Notes under the pieces: generated by a model
Seen by the model: only the letters and a program-made list of their open reading frames with translations
Databases searched by the model: none
Told to the model about the DNA's origin: nothing
Program-made: the position numbers and the translations under genes
In this document: positions 6,200 to 12,852 of the stretch, in pieces
How the letters are laid out: each line of letters opens with the position of its first letter
Position numbering within the stretch: position 1 is the stretch's first letter
NCBI GenBank assembly: GCA_002317595.1
Contig: DCHL01000113.1
Coordinates: forward strand, 1 to 15,059
Direction of reading: 5' to 3'
DNA length: 15,059 bases
DNA from: Lachnospiraceae bacterium UBA1753
GTDB lineage: Bacteria > Bacillota > Clostridia > Lachnospirales > Lachnospiraceae

Positions 6200-7174
6200 T
6201 CAATCCTGAATGACAATCTCCTTGTAGAACTCAGCGTAATCAGATCTGCCCTCCTTAGTGAAGGCGATAGCTGTCCTAGGATGCTGATTGAGGATTCCAG
6301 TAAGCAGATACTGAACATCATATCCCCATACAACGCCCTCCTCACGGAGCTTGTTCATGTACTTTTCAATAAACTGAAGCACAGGGAACATGTTGTATTT
6401 AGGATTTCTGAGAAGACTTAAGAGCTGCTCCATTGCGCAGTTTCCAGCTCCTCTTCCCATTCCTGAGTATGTCGCATCAAGGTAATCCACACCGTCACCA
6501 ACTGCTTCAAGGGTATTGGCAAACGCAAGCTGCTTGTTGTTGTGGGCATGAATTCCCAGTGACTTGCCATACTTGTTTGCTGACTCCTTGTAGAACTCGA
6601 TAAGTCTTGCAAGTTCCTCAGGAAGCATCGAGCCATAACTGTCAACAACATACACAACATCAACGGGGCTCTGACAGATAATATCAAGTGCTGTTCGAAG
6701 GTCGCCCTCCTGAGCGGTTGAAACAGCCATGATATTACAGCTTGTCTCATATCCGAGATTGTGAAGAGTCTCAATCATATCAACAGCTGTAGGGATTGTG
6801 CTGATATAAGTAGCTACTCTCACCATATCAACAGGGCTCTCTGCCTTGGGCGCAAAATCACGCTTGTAGTTGCAGCGTCCAACGTCAGCCATTACAGCAA
6901 TCTTAAGATCTGTGTTGTTGTCACCAACAATTGAACGGATGTATTCATCGTCACAGAACTTGCCCGGCCCGAACTTAGCCTCATCAAAAAGGTCCTTATC
7001 ACCCTTATAACCAAACTCCATATAGTCAACTCCTGCCTTCACATTGGCAAGATAGAGAGCCTTCACAAATTCATCTGTGAAACGGAAATCATTGACAAGG
7101 CCACCATCACGAAGTGTCGCATCAAATACCTTGACACTTTCTCTGTAGCCGATAAGCTTGGATAATTCTTTCAT
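6200..7174 (-). CDS. DRE-TIM metallolyase (HMG-CoA lyase / 4-hydroxy-2-oxovalerate aldolase-like)
   Basis: 324 residues forming a single TIM-barrel. The signature FDATLRDGG (17-25) is the DRE motif that binds the divalent metal and acts in catalysis. GIHAHNN (207-213) gives the two metal-binding histidines and the following Asn. GMGRGAGNCAMEQL (238-251) is the glycine-rich loop shared by HMGL-like enzymes and 4-hydroxy-2-oxovalerate aldolases. The protein lacks the regulatory domain of isopropylmalate or homocitrate synthases. The reaction is likely carbon-carbon cleavage or aldol condensation of a 2-oxo acid; the substrate cannot be assigned. The ATG at 7172-7174 has GGTGGA upstream. It has its own promoter and terminator, so it appears monocistronic, and no partner genes such as an acylating aldehyde dehydrogenase are next to it. 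Confidence 0.88.
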   Translation of the reverse strand: MKELSKLIGYRESVKVFDATLRDGGLVNDFRFTDEFVKALYLANVKAGVDYMEFGYKGDKDLFDEAKFGPGKFCDDEYIRSIVGDNNTDLKIAVMADVGRCNYKRDFAPKAESPVDMVRVATYISTIPTAVDMIETLHNLGYETSCNIMAVSTAQEGDLRTALDIICQSPVDVVYVVDSYGSMLPEELARLIEFYKESANKYGKSLGIHAHNNKQLAFANTLEAVGDGVDYLDATYSGMGRGAGNCAMEQLLSLLRNPKYNMFPVLQFIEKYMNKLREEGVVWGYDVQYLLTGILNQHPRTAIAFTKEGRSDYAEFYKEIVIQD

Positions 7175-7235
7175 AGTATTCCACCATTCCTCATATTTAC
7201 AAATAATTTGGCAAAAAATAATGCCAGCGAAATGT

Positions 7236-7264
7236 ACTATAACACTTTAAAGCGCAAAAGTAAA
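7236..7264 (-). promoter_or_regulatory. Probable promoter of the aldolase-like gene
   Basis: Minus strand -35 TTTACT (7259-7264), 17-base spacer, -10 TATAGT (7236-7241). A short TGGCA...TGCCA hairpin follows in the leader at 7209-7225. Confidence 0.6.
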
Positions 7265-7277
7265 GACTTTCCTAAAC

Positions 7278-7364
7278 ATCTCAAACACAAAGTCCTTTTA
7301 TCTCAAACACAAAGTCTTCTTATATCTCAAACGCAAAGTCTTCTTATATCTCAAACGCAAAGTC
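7278..7364 (-). repeat. Tandem copies of the last codons of the GGDEF-EAL gene, spilling past its stop
   Basis: Four copies of GACTTTGYGTTTGAGAT (7348-7364, 7324-7340, 7300-7316, 7278-7294 on the minus strand) with periods of 24, 24 and 22 bases. The first is the C-terminus of the gene (DFAFEI, then TAA). The next two repeat the same codons in the same frame after the stop, and the fourth has slipped. Confidence 0.9.
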
Positions 7365-9020
7365 CGTTTCGATATATTTCTGGAACTTCTCCGCAGGCAC
7401 AGGTCTCTCAAAAAGATATCCCTGAATCAGATAGCAGCCAATGCTGCTCAGGAATTCAGCCTGCTCCTTGGTCTCAACACCCTCCGCAATGATTTCCATG
7501 TTGAGCTTATTTGCCATACTGACAACTGAAGAAAGCACGATATTGTCCGCTCCATCAGACGTGTCGATAGAGTCGATAAAGCTTTTATCAAGCTTAACAA
7601 TGTCCGATTTAATATTTTTCAAAAGACTGAGTGACGAATAGCCAGTACCGAAATCATCAATTGAAGTCCTGACTCCCTTCTTCTTCATCGTATTTATCAG
7701 TTTCACCAGAGCATCAAAATCCTCGTATCCCGAAGATTCCGTGAGCTCGATCTCAAGATATCGGCTTGGAATCTTATTATTTTTCATGACAGAATTGATG
7801 TCCTTCGTAAGGTCAGGGTTATGAAGATGTATTTTTGAAAAATTAACTGACACAGGAACCGGCTTAAGATTGCAGTCGAGCCAGTGCCTTATGTCCTCAC
7901 ACACCTTTCTGAAAACAAAGAAATCAAGGGCGCAGACAGAGCCCTCAGACTCAAGTACGGGAATAAAATCAACTGGCGACATCATCCTGCCTTCTGTAAT
8001 CCAGCGAACCAGCGCCTCTGCACCAACGACCTTGCCTGTCCTTGAATCAACCTTAGGCTGGTAGTACACGACAAATTCCTCTTCGCCAAGTGCCCTCGGG
8101 AACATGACGGATATCTGCTTCTGTCTGGACATGACGTCTTTCATCCTGGGAGAATATCTCACAACGTTCTTTGAATTAGAACGCCTTGCCATGAACAGTC
8201 CAACCGAAGCCCTATCCATCGCATCATAAAGAGAATCCGCCTTCTTCAGCGAATAAACTCCCGCCCTGAAGGGTGCATCCATCCCCTGATGAACTCCGCG
8301 GATATCCACCGGAATCACAATCCGCGATGCCTTCCTGAGGAAGGTGTCCACATTCTCATCCTTCAGCAGGATGCAGAAATTGTCTCCGCCCGGTCTGGTA
8401 ACATACTCATCCTCACCCACCAGCTCTGTAAGTGCATTAGCAAACTTACCAAGAAACAGATCGCCTTCCCTGCCCCCAATCATCTGGTTTGTGTATGAAA
8501 AATTGGCGAGGTTCATAAAAATAAGTGTGTATTTATTGAGTACTCCGTGCTGCGCAAGCATCATTCCAAGGAATCTGATACCCGTGGTATTCGGCACACC
8601 CGTCATAATGTCGATAAGCGGCATCTCAGACATGGCCTTTCTTACACGGAAATCCCTATACTCGGTCCCCAGGATTTTAACAAAGATACCAAGCTGTTCC
8701 TGCTCGGCAAGGGATAGTGATACCCCCTCTCCGGGATAAAAATTAAAAATATCTGGTCCCGCCGGAAGGCCCGAATCACTGCTATAGGAGAAGGGCTTGC
8801 GCACAGCCTTCTCACCGCCACTGAAATACTCAACTGAACCAGTTCCCAAGTCCCATGTAAAGGGAGACGTGTACGTCTGGAGCTTTGCACTAAACCTGCT
8901 TATACGCAGCATCCTGCACAGCTTCTCACAGGATTTCTTCGTGTAGTCACTGATATCATCCTCGTTTGCAATTACCACCGGTATTCCGGAAATGAATTCA
9001 CTCAAAAACTTATCAAACAT
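7344..9020 (-). CDS. Degenerate GGDEF plus intact EAL protein, predicted cyclic-di-GMP phosphodiesterase
   Basis: 558 residues from ATG 9018-9020 (AGG seven bases upstream); a TTG two codons earlier is less likely. No membrane segment, so cytosolic. Residues 1-130 are an unrecognised, possibly sensory region. GGDEF domain at about 135-285: the signature is RPGGDNF (209-215), with the catalytic/metal Glu replaced by Asn, so cyclase activity is doubtful though GTP binding could remain. EAL domain at about 305-550 keeps the expected catalytic set: EAL (335-337), Asn393, Glu425, Asp455-Asp456 in DDFGTGYSS, Lys476, Glu513 and Gln533. The prediction is hydrolysis of cyclic di-GMP to pGpG, lowering the second messenger. 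The last six residues are part of a tandem DNA repeat. No clear promoter or terminator was found. Confidence 0.92.
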   Translation of the reverse strand: MFDKFLSEFISGIPVVIANEDDISDYTKKSCEKLCRMLRISRFSAKLQTYTSPFTWDLGTGSVEYFSGGEKAVRKPFSYSSDSGLPAGPDIFNFYPGEGVSLSLAEQEQLGIFVKILGTEYRDFRVRKAMSEMPLIDIMTGVPNTTGIRFLGMMLAQHGVLNKYTLIFMNLANFSYTNQMIGGREGDLFLGKFANALTELVGEDEYVTRPGGDNFCILLKDENVDTFLRKASRIVIPVDIRGVHQGMDAPFRAGVYSLKKADSLYDAMDRASVGLFMARRSNSKNVVRYSPRMKDVMSRQKQISVMFPRALGEEEFVVYYQPKVDSRTGKVVGAEALVRWITEGRMMSPVDFIPVLESEGSVCALDFFVFRKVCEDIRHWLDCNLKPVPVSVNFSKIHLHNPDLTKDINSVMKNNKIPSRYLEIELTESSGYEDFDALVKLINTMKKKGVRTSIDDFGTGYSSLSLLKNIKSDIVKLDKSFIDSIDTSDGADNIVLSSVVSMANKLNMEIIAEGVETKEQAEFLSSIGCYLIQGYLFERPVPAEKFQKYIETDFAFEI

Positions 9021-9147
9021 ACCCAAACCTACCCATATCGCTTAATCGTTTTCGCTGTATATAATTTTATACAAGATATCTTTCGATTACAATAGAATAA
9101 ATCCAATTCATATATGAAAAAAATGACCTTTTCATATTCCTACTCAT

Positions 9148-9348
9148 TCAGCACTCATCGTAGGCATCATTCTCTGACAGTTCAGCCGTCGTAAGTGCCT
9201 GCTCATCCTTCTCGGCTATTGCCTCCTCATATCCCTTAAGTGCTGCAAAGGGTGAAAAAATCTTTGCGCGGTTATCCATACTCATTCGTGGGTGCCCAGG
9301 GATCTCGGGCCTGTCCATATTAGCAATTTCCCTGTATTTCTCGTTCAT
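9148..9348 (-). CDS. YolD-like small protein, partner of the Y-family polymerase
   Basis: 66 residues. The core RPEIPGHPRMSMDNRAKIFSPFAALKGYEEAI (13-44) matches the YolD-like family, small proteins found beside UvrX/YqjW-type Y-family polymerases in Firmicutes, commonly in DNA-damage regulons. Its molecular role is not established. The C-terminus is acidic and ends in Cys. The start ATG 9346-9348 has only a weak upstream GAG/AAG site, so translation may depend on the preceding short frames. It is 197 bases from the polymerase stop, separated by a duplicated segment, and is probably cotranscribed with it. Confidence 0.88.
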   Translation of the reverse strand: MNEKYREIANMDRPEIPGHPRMSMDNRAKIFSPFAALKGYEEAIAEKDEQALTTAELSENDAYDEC

Positions 9349-9386
9349 ATCTTAATCTCGTTACTGCTCAGCTTCTATCTCATCGC

Positions 9387-9524
9387 GGGGTTCTTTGTCT
9401 ATCATGTCTATCCCAATTTCAGGGGTTCTTTGTCCAGCATGTCCATCTTATTTCAGGTGTTCTTTGTCCAGCATATCTATCCTAATTTCAGGTGTTCTTT
9501 GTCCAGCATGTCTATCTTATTTCA
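9387..9524. repeat. Four tandem 35/34-base units, equivalent to two 69-base units
   Basis: Units at 9387-9421, 9422-9455, 9456-9490 and 9491-9524, each starting GGKGTTCTTTGTC on the plus strand and ending ATTTCA. Lengths alternate 35, 34, 35, 34, so the pair of 69 bases (23 codons) was probably itself duplicated. On the minus strand each unit contains an ATG beginning MLDKE or MIDKE; the last of these runs 14 codons (9361-9405) and ends 12 bases before the YolD-like gene. Confidence 0.92.
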
Positions 9525-9545
9525 GGTATCCCCCGCTTCCTGGTC

Positions 9546-10922
9546 CTACGCTTTATGTCCGCCTATCTGTGAATTTCTCTCAATAGTCATCGCACCATCC
9601 TCAAGATTGGTACCTTTAAGTATGGCATTTTTGCCAAATCGCTTATGAATCTCAAGCATAGCCTGCTGCAGTTTCTTTTCCTTATCAGCTTTGACCGGAT
9701 CGGTAAACAGGTCGTACTGACAGAAAACCTGATCCTCAGGCACCAGACTGTTGGCCGATATATTGACGCGCCGGACCATAAGCACGGGGTTAACAATCTC
9801 CTCATACAGTTTAACCAGTGCCTCAGTTATTTTCGCAGTTGAAGACGTCGGTTCCCCCAGATTGACAGTCCCATGTGCCGGCTTAGGAACTGTTCGACCG
9901 TAATAGTCAACATGTACCGGTCCGCGATAAACACCAGATTCCATGTTGTCCCTGTCGTACCCAATGTACAGTGTCATCGAAGGCGTCGTCATCTTCTTGT
10001 CAACGAGGTCCAGCGCAAGGAGTTCTGCCATCTCCTTCACTATTATTCTACCCTTATCGTAGGAATACGGACACTGAAGCACCTGTCCCGATGACAGGCA
10101 GTTAGTCCTCGGCCTGTAATTCTTGATATCCTTGATCGTGCAGGGTTCAATCCCCCAGGCATGATCTATGAGAAGCTCAGCATCAATTCCAAAGAGTGAA
10201 TACAGAAGTTCAGGCGCCTTCACAGACATAAGTGCAACGTCTCCCATGGTAAACATTCCGTTGGAGGCCAGTCTCCGCTTGGTCCCGCCTCCCACTCTCC
10301 AGAAATCAGTCAATGGAGTATGGTCCCAAAGCTGCTCTCTATATCCCTTCTCATCAATCTCGGCTATTCTCACACCGTGCTCATCCGCAGGAATATGCTT
10401 GGCCACGATATCCATGGCCACCTTGCACAGATACAGGTTGGGGGCAATTCCCGCTGTGGCTGTGATCCCAAGAGTTGAGAGAACGTCCCTGATTATTTTT
10501 TCCGTGAGTTCACGGGCCGTCATCTTATAGAGAGACAGATAGTCCGTGACATCCATAAAAACCTCGTCAATCGAGTAGACATGGATATCCTCCGCACTGA
10601 TGTACTTAAGATATACCTGGTATATCTCCGCAGAATAATCGATATAGAGCTGCATTCTTGGAACTGCAACAATATACTCAAGCTCCTTGCCCGTGCTCCG
10701 CTTAATCTCCTCCGCCTTCTGCTCCACCTCGAAGAGCCGACTCCTGCCTGACAGCCCATAGGCCTTAAGCGATGGCGACACGGCAAGACAGATCGTCTTG
10801 GATGTCCTTGAAGCATCAGCGACCACCAGATTTGTGGTAAGCGGATTTAAGCCTCTCTCGACACACTCGACAGAAGCATAGAAGGACTTTAGATCAATTG
10901 CAATGTAGGTTCGTTTTGACAT
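9546..10922 (-). CDS. Y-family (error-prone) DNA polymerase, UvrX/YqjW/UmuC-like
   Basis: 458 residues. Translesion DNA synthesis past damaged bases. AIDLKSFYASVECVERG (8-24) holds the first catalytic Asp (10) and the Phe-Tyr of the steric gate region; YSIDEVFMD (116-124) holds Asp119-Glu120 of the second acidic motif. ASRTSKTICLAVSPSLKAYGL (37-57) is typical of the UvrX/YqjW branch. ITATAGIAPNLYLCKVAMDIVA (153-174) completes the palm; a helix-hairpin-helix-like thumb lies near 205-230, followed by the little-finger domain. CQYDLF (401-406) fits a beta-clamp binding motif. Start ATG 10920-10922 is preceded almost directly by AGG, an unusually close spacing. A YolD-like gene follows, as expected for this family. 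I could not find a clear SOS box upstream. Confidence 0.93.
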   Translation of the reverse strand: MSKRTYIAIDLKSFYASVECVERGLNPLTTNLVVADASRTSKTICLAVSPSLKAYGLSGRSRLFEVEQKAEEIKRSTGKELEYIVAVPRMQLYIDYSAEIYQVYLKYISAEDIHVYSIDEVFMDVTDYLSLYKMTARELTEKIIRDVLSTLGITATAGIAPNLYLCKVAMDIVAKHIPADEHGVRIAEIDEKGYREQLWDHTPLTDFWRVGGGTKRRLASNGMFTMGDVALMSVKAPELLYSLFGIDAELLIDHAWGIEPCTIKDIKNYRPRTNCLSSGQVLQCPYSYDKGRIIVKEMAELLALDLVDKKMTTPSMTLYIGYDRDNMESGVYRGPVHVDYYGRTVPKPAHGTVNLGEPTSSTAKITEALVKLYEEIVNPVLMVRRVNISANSLVPEDQVFCQYDLFTDPVKADKEKKLQQAMLEIHKRFGKNAILKGTNLEDGAMTIERNSQIGGHKA

Positions 10923-10951
10923 GCCTATATTCTAACACTAAACCTGGGCAT

Positions 10952-10957
10952 ATTATA
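10952..10957 (-). promoter_or_regulatory. Possible -10 box of the polymerase gene
   Basis: TATAAT on the minus strand, 30 bases before the start codon. No good -35 box lies at the usual distance (a CGCACA is there instead), which suggests an activated or weak promoter. A second candidate, TGTTAGAAT at 10929-10937, would give an almost leaderless transcript. Confidence 0.4.
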
Positions 10958-11018
10958 GACCCCTGTCGAAAGGATGTGCGGTGGTGCAGTTGGTGCCCTG
11001 GGGTGTTGATGCTTACTG

Positions 11019-11420
11019 TCATCGCGTTTCAAGATTTCCCTGTTTGTCGATGAACAAGCGAGGCTACCATCATCGCGATTTCTCAAATATAAGTATCCTC
11101 GATGAAAGTTGTTGTCTTTCTGTCATCGAGATATCTCATGCAAACGTTTCCTCGATGAAAACCTCTGTCTTTCTATCATCGAGATTTCACCTGCAAACGT
11201 TTCCTCGATGACAGGTATGCCCAACTCATCATCGAATAATCCAGAAATCCCACTTCTCCGATGAAACACATAATTAGACATCATCGAATAATCCAGAAAT
11301 CCCACATCTCCGATGAAACACATAATTTGACATCATCGAGAACTCATAAAACGAACCTTCTCCGATGAAACACATAATTAGACATCATCGAATAATCCAG
11401 AAATCCCACTTCTCCGATGA
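11019..11420. repeat. Palindrome array 2: eight 35-36-base units, period 51-53 bp
   Basis: Units at 11019-11053, 11070-11105, 11123-11158, 11176-11211, 11229-11264, 11281-11316, 11333-11368 and 11385-11420. Each starts TCATCG and ends CGATGA, most with one or two more pairs (TCATCGAG / CTCGATGA). The family is the same as the array at 5638-6045. Units 5 and 8 are identical over 36 bases, and unit 6 differs from them by one. The 576-base gene-free stretch 10923-11498 holds the polymerase promoter region, this array and the terminator of the DUF3048 gene. Confidence 0.95.
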
Positions 11421-11425
11421 AACAC

Positions 11426-11460
11426 AAAAACGCCCCAGGTGATTTCTCATCCGGGGCGTT
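11426..11460 (-). terminator. Rho-independent terminator after the DUF3048 lipoprotein gene
   Basis: Minus strand AACGCCCC (11453-11460) pairs with GGGGCGTT (11429-11436), followed by further Ts to 11426. It starts about 40 bases after the stop at 11499 and abuts the last unit of palindrome array 2. Confidence 0.9.
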
Positions 11461-11498
11461 GCTCACTCGATTATAAAACTCTTGATAATATTCCACTC

Positions 11499-12647
11499 TT
11501 ACTCAAACTTAGTATCGGGATAATCCTTCTCAGGGATGATAGCGATATAAGTCTTACCAGTGTTGATCTTGAGCTCATTGCCGTCAGCATCGAAGTAATG
11601 TGTGTAAGCAATGTCATTCTCATTAGACCATGTAATCGGAATCTTCTTTCCGTTTGTGATGTACCATCCCTCTCTGTGGTCGATAGGGCTTGTGTAGAAC
11701 ATCATGTATCCGTTATCGTCAAATACCTGCATTTCTGCTGACATAAGGATAACATTCTTGAATGCAGTCTGCTCGCCAGTCTTGCCATCCTTGTGGGCAC
11801 TGCCGTACTCGCTGTACAGGTATACCTGATTATCCTCATCGTATGTAAGCTCTGAGTCGTTGTGATGGAAAGGAAGCGCAATGTGCTTAACATCAGCTGA
11901 ATCAGATCTCTCACCTAAATCAACAGGCTTCTTCTCAGAAGCGAAATTAAAGTGCTGTCCACCCTGGTAGTACTGGTCATACTCTGTAGAGATGCCGGAA
12001 TTCTTGAAGTTCTTCTCGAGGTCACCAGGAAGGATGTACTCTGTGAACTCTCTTGACTTACCATTGTTTACACGCGAGAAGGTTCCTGAGAAATGCTCTA
12101 CAAAGTCATTCTTAAGGAATACATCAATGTAGAAGGGACCACCATCGTGGCACACAACTGCATTGTACTCAGGTGCAAGCTGAAGGTTTGTTGGACGTAC
12201 AGAACGGATAGATCCGAGCTGCTCAATCTTGCCCCAGTCCTTGATGATACACATAAGACGTGTAATACCACCGTTCTCAGCTGAGTTTGTCATCTCATAT
12301 ACGATATCGCAATCGTTAACACCAAAATGAGGAAGTGCTGTCTTCTCATTGTCAACCATTGCTGCGATAGGTCTCTGATTCTTAAGACCTTCCTCAATCC
12401 ACTCATTAGTAAGCTCAGATCTGTAGTAGCCCTCTCTTACCTCTTCTTCCTCTTCTTCCTCTACAGGTGCCTCCTCAACGGGTGCTTCCTCCTGCTCGGG
12501 CTCTTCATCAGCGCTACCTATCTGAATAACGGGTTCCTCTGTAGTCTCAACTACAGGCTCTTCCTTAGCTTCTTCCTTCTTTCCACAGCCTACCAAAGCA
12601 GCTGTAAGTGATAATGCCATAAGCAGCATTAATGCTCTCTTCTTCAT
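11499..12647 (-). CDS. DUF3048 (YerB-like) lipoprotein
   Basis: 382 residues from ATG 12645-12647; an in-frame TTG at 12677 is rejected because the ATG gives a proper lipoprotein signal. MKKRALMLLMALSLTAALVGC ends in the lipobox LVGC, so Cys21 should be lipidated and the protein held on the outer face of the membrane. Residues 22-75 are a strongly acidic linker with Glu runs (EEAPVEEAP, then seven Glu). The DUF3048 N-terminal domain begins near RPIAAMVDNEKTALPHFG and contains GGITRLMCI, GSIRSVRPTN and CHDGGP; the C-terminal DUF3048 domain includes the WSNENDIAYTHYFDADGNEL region near the end. The family is widespread in Firmicutes and its function is unknown; an envelope role is inferred from location only. 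It is monocistronic, with a terminator after it. Confidence 0.9.
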   Translation of the reverse strand: MKKRALMLLMALSLTAALVGCGKKEEAKEEPVVETTEEPVIQIGSADEEPEQEEAPVEEAPVEEEEEEEVREGYYRSELTNEWIEEGLKNQRPIAAMVDNEKTALPHFGVNDCDIVYEMTNSAENGGITRLMCIIKDWGKIEQLGSIRSVRPTNLQLAPEYNAVVCHDGGPFYIDVFLKNDFVEHFSGTFSRVNNGKSREFTEYILPGDLEKNFKNSGISTEYDQYYQGGQHFNFASEKKPVDLGERSDSADVKHIALPFHHNDSELTYDEDNQVYLYSEYGSAHKDGKTGEQTAFKNVILMSAEMQVFDDNGYMMFYTSPIDHREGWYITNGKKIPITWSNENDIAYTHYFDADGNELKINTGKTYIAIIPEKDYPDTKFE

Positions 12648-12693
12648 AAATCCAATTTCCTCACTTTCGTCTGGCAAAAATTAACCGATAAAC

Positions 12694-12702
12694 ATTCTAA
12701 CA
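12694..12702 (-). promoter_or_regulatory. Possible extended -10 promoter of the DUF3048 gene
   Basis: TGTTAGAAT on the minus strand, 47 bases before the ATG. No matching -35 box at 17 bases; a TTGATG lies at 20 bases. The upstream DNA to 12800 is very AT-rich. Confidence 0.45.
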
Positions 12703-12800
12703 CGAATTGAGTATTCATGCATCAAAAAGTTACATAATTGTTACATTGCTACATAAAAATACATTAATTACTATTTTTTCATCACTTTTATATACGAATA

Positions 12801-12839
12801 AGCAGGAGAATTTTTTGTATTGTAAAAAAATCTCCTGCT
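12801..12839 (-). terminator. Strong hairpin terminator after the peptidase-GGDEF-EAL gene
   Basis: AGCAGGAGA (12801-12809) pairs perfectly with TCTCCTGCT (12831-12839), and after one mismatch six A-T pairs continue the stem around a seven-base loop. The T run needed on the minus strand lies within the stem and the following bases are AT-rich. On the plus strand the stem is followed by TTTT, so it may work in both directions. Confidence 0.8.
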
Positions 12840-12852
12840 TTTCATTGTCTGT

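Noticed and set aside
9112..9137. Nine-pair hairpin ATATGAAAA / TTTTCATAT as terminator of the YolD-like gene
   Set aside because: The stem is perfect but wholly AT-rich with no T tract on the minus strand; too weak to call a terminator, though it is just downstream of the stop.
11123..11323. 66-codon open frame on the minus strand inside palindrome array 2
   Set aside because: It consists only of the repeated units, has no ribosome binding site, and is a by-product of a repeat lacking stops in that frame.
12648..12677. TTG start for the DUF3048 lipoprotein
   Set aside because: It adds an acidic decapeptide before the lipoprotein signal; ATG 12645-12647 starts exactly at the positively charged n-region.
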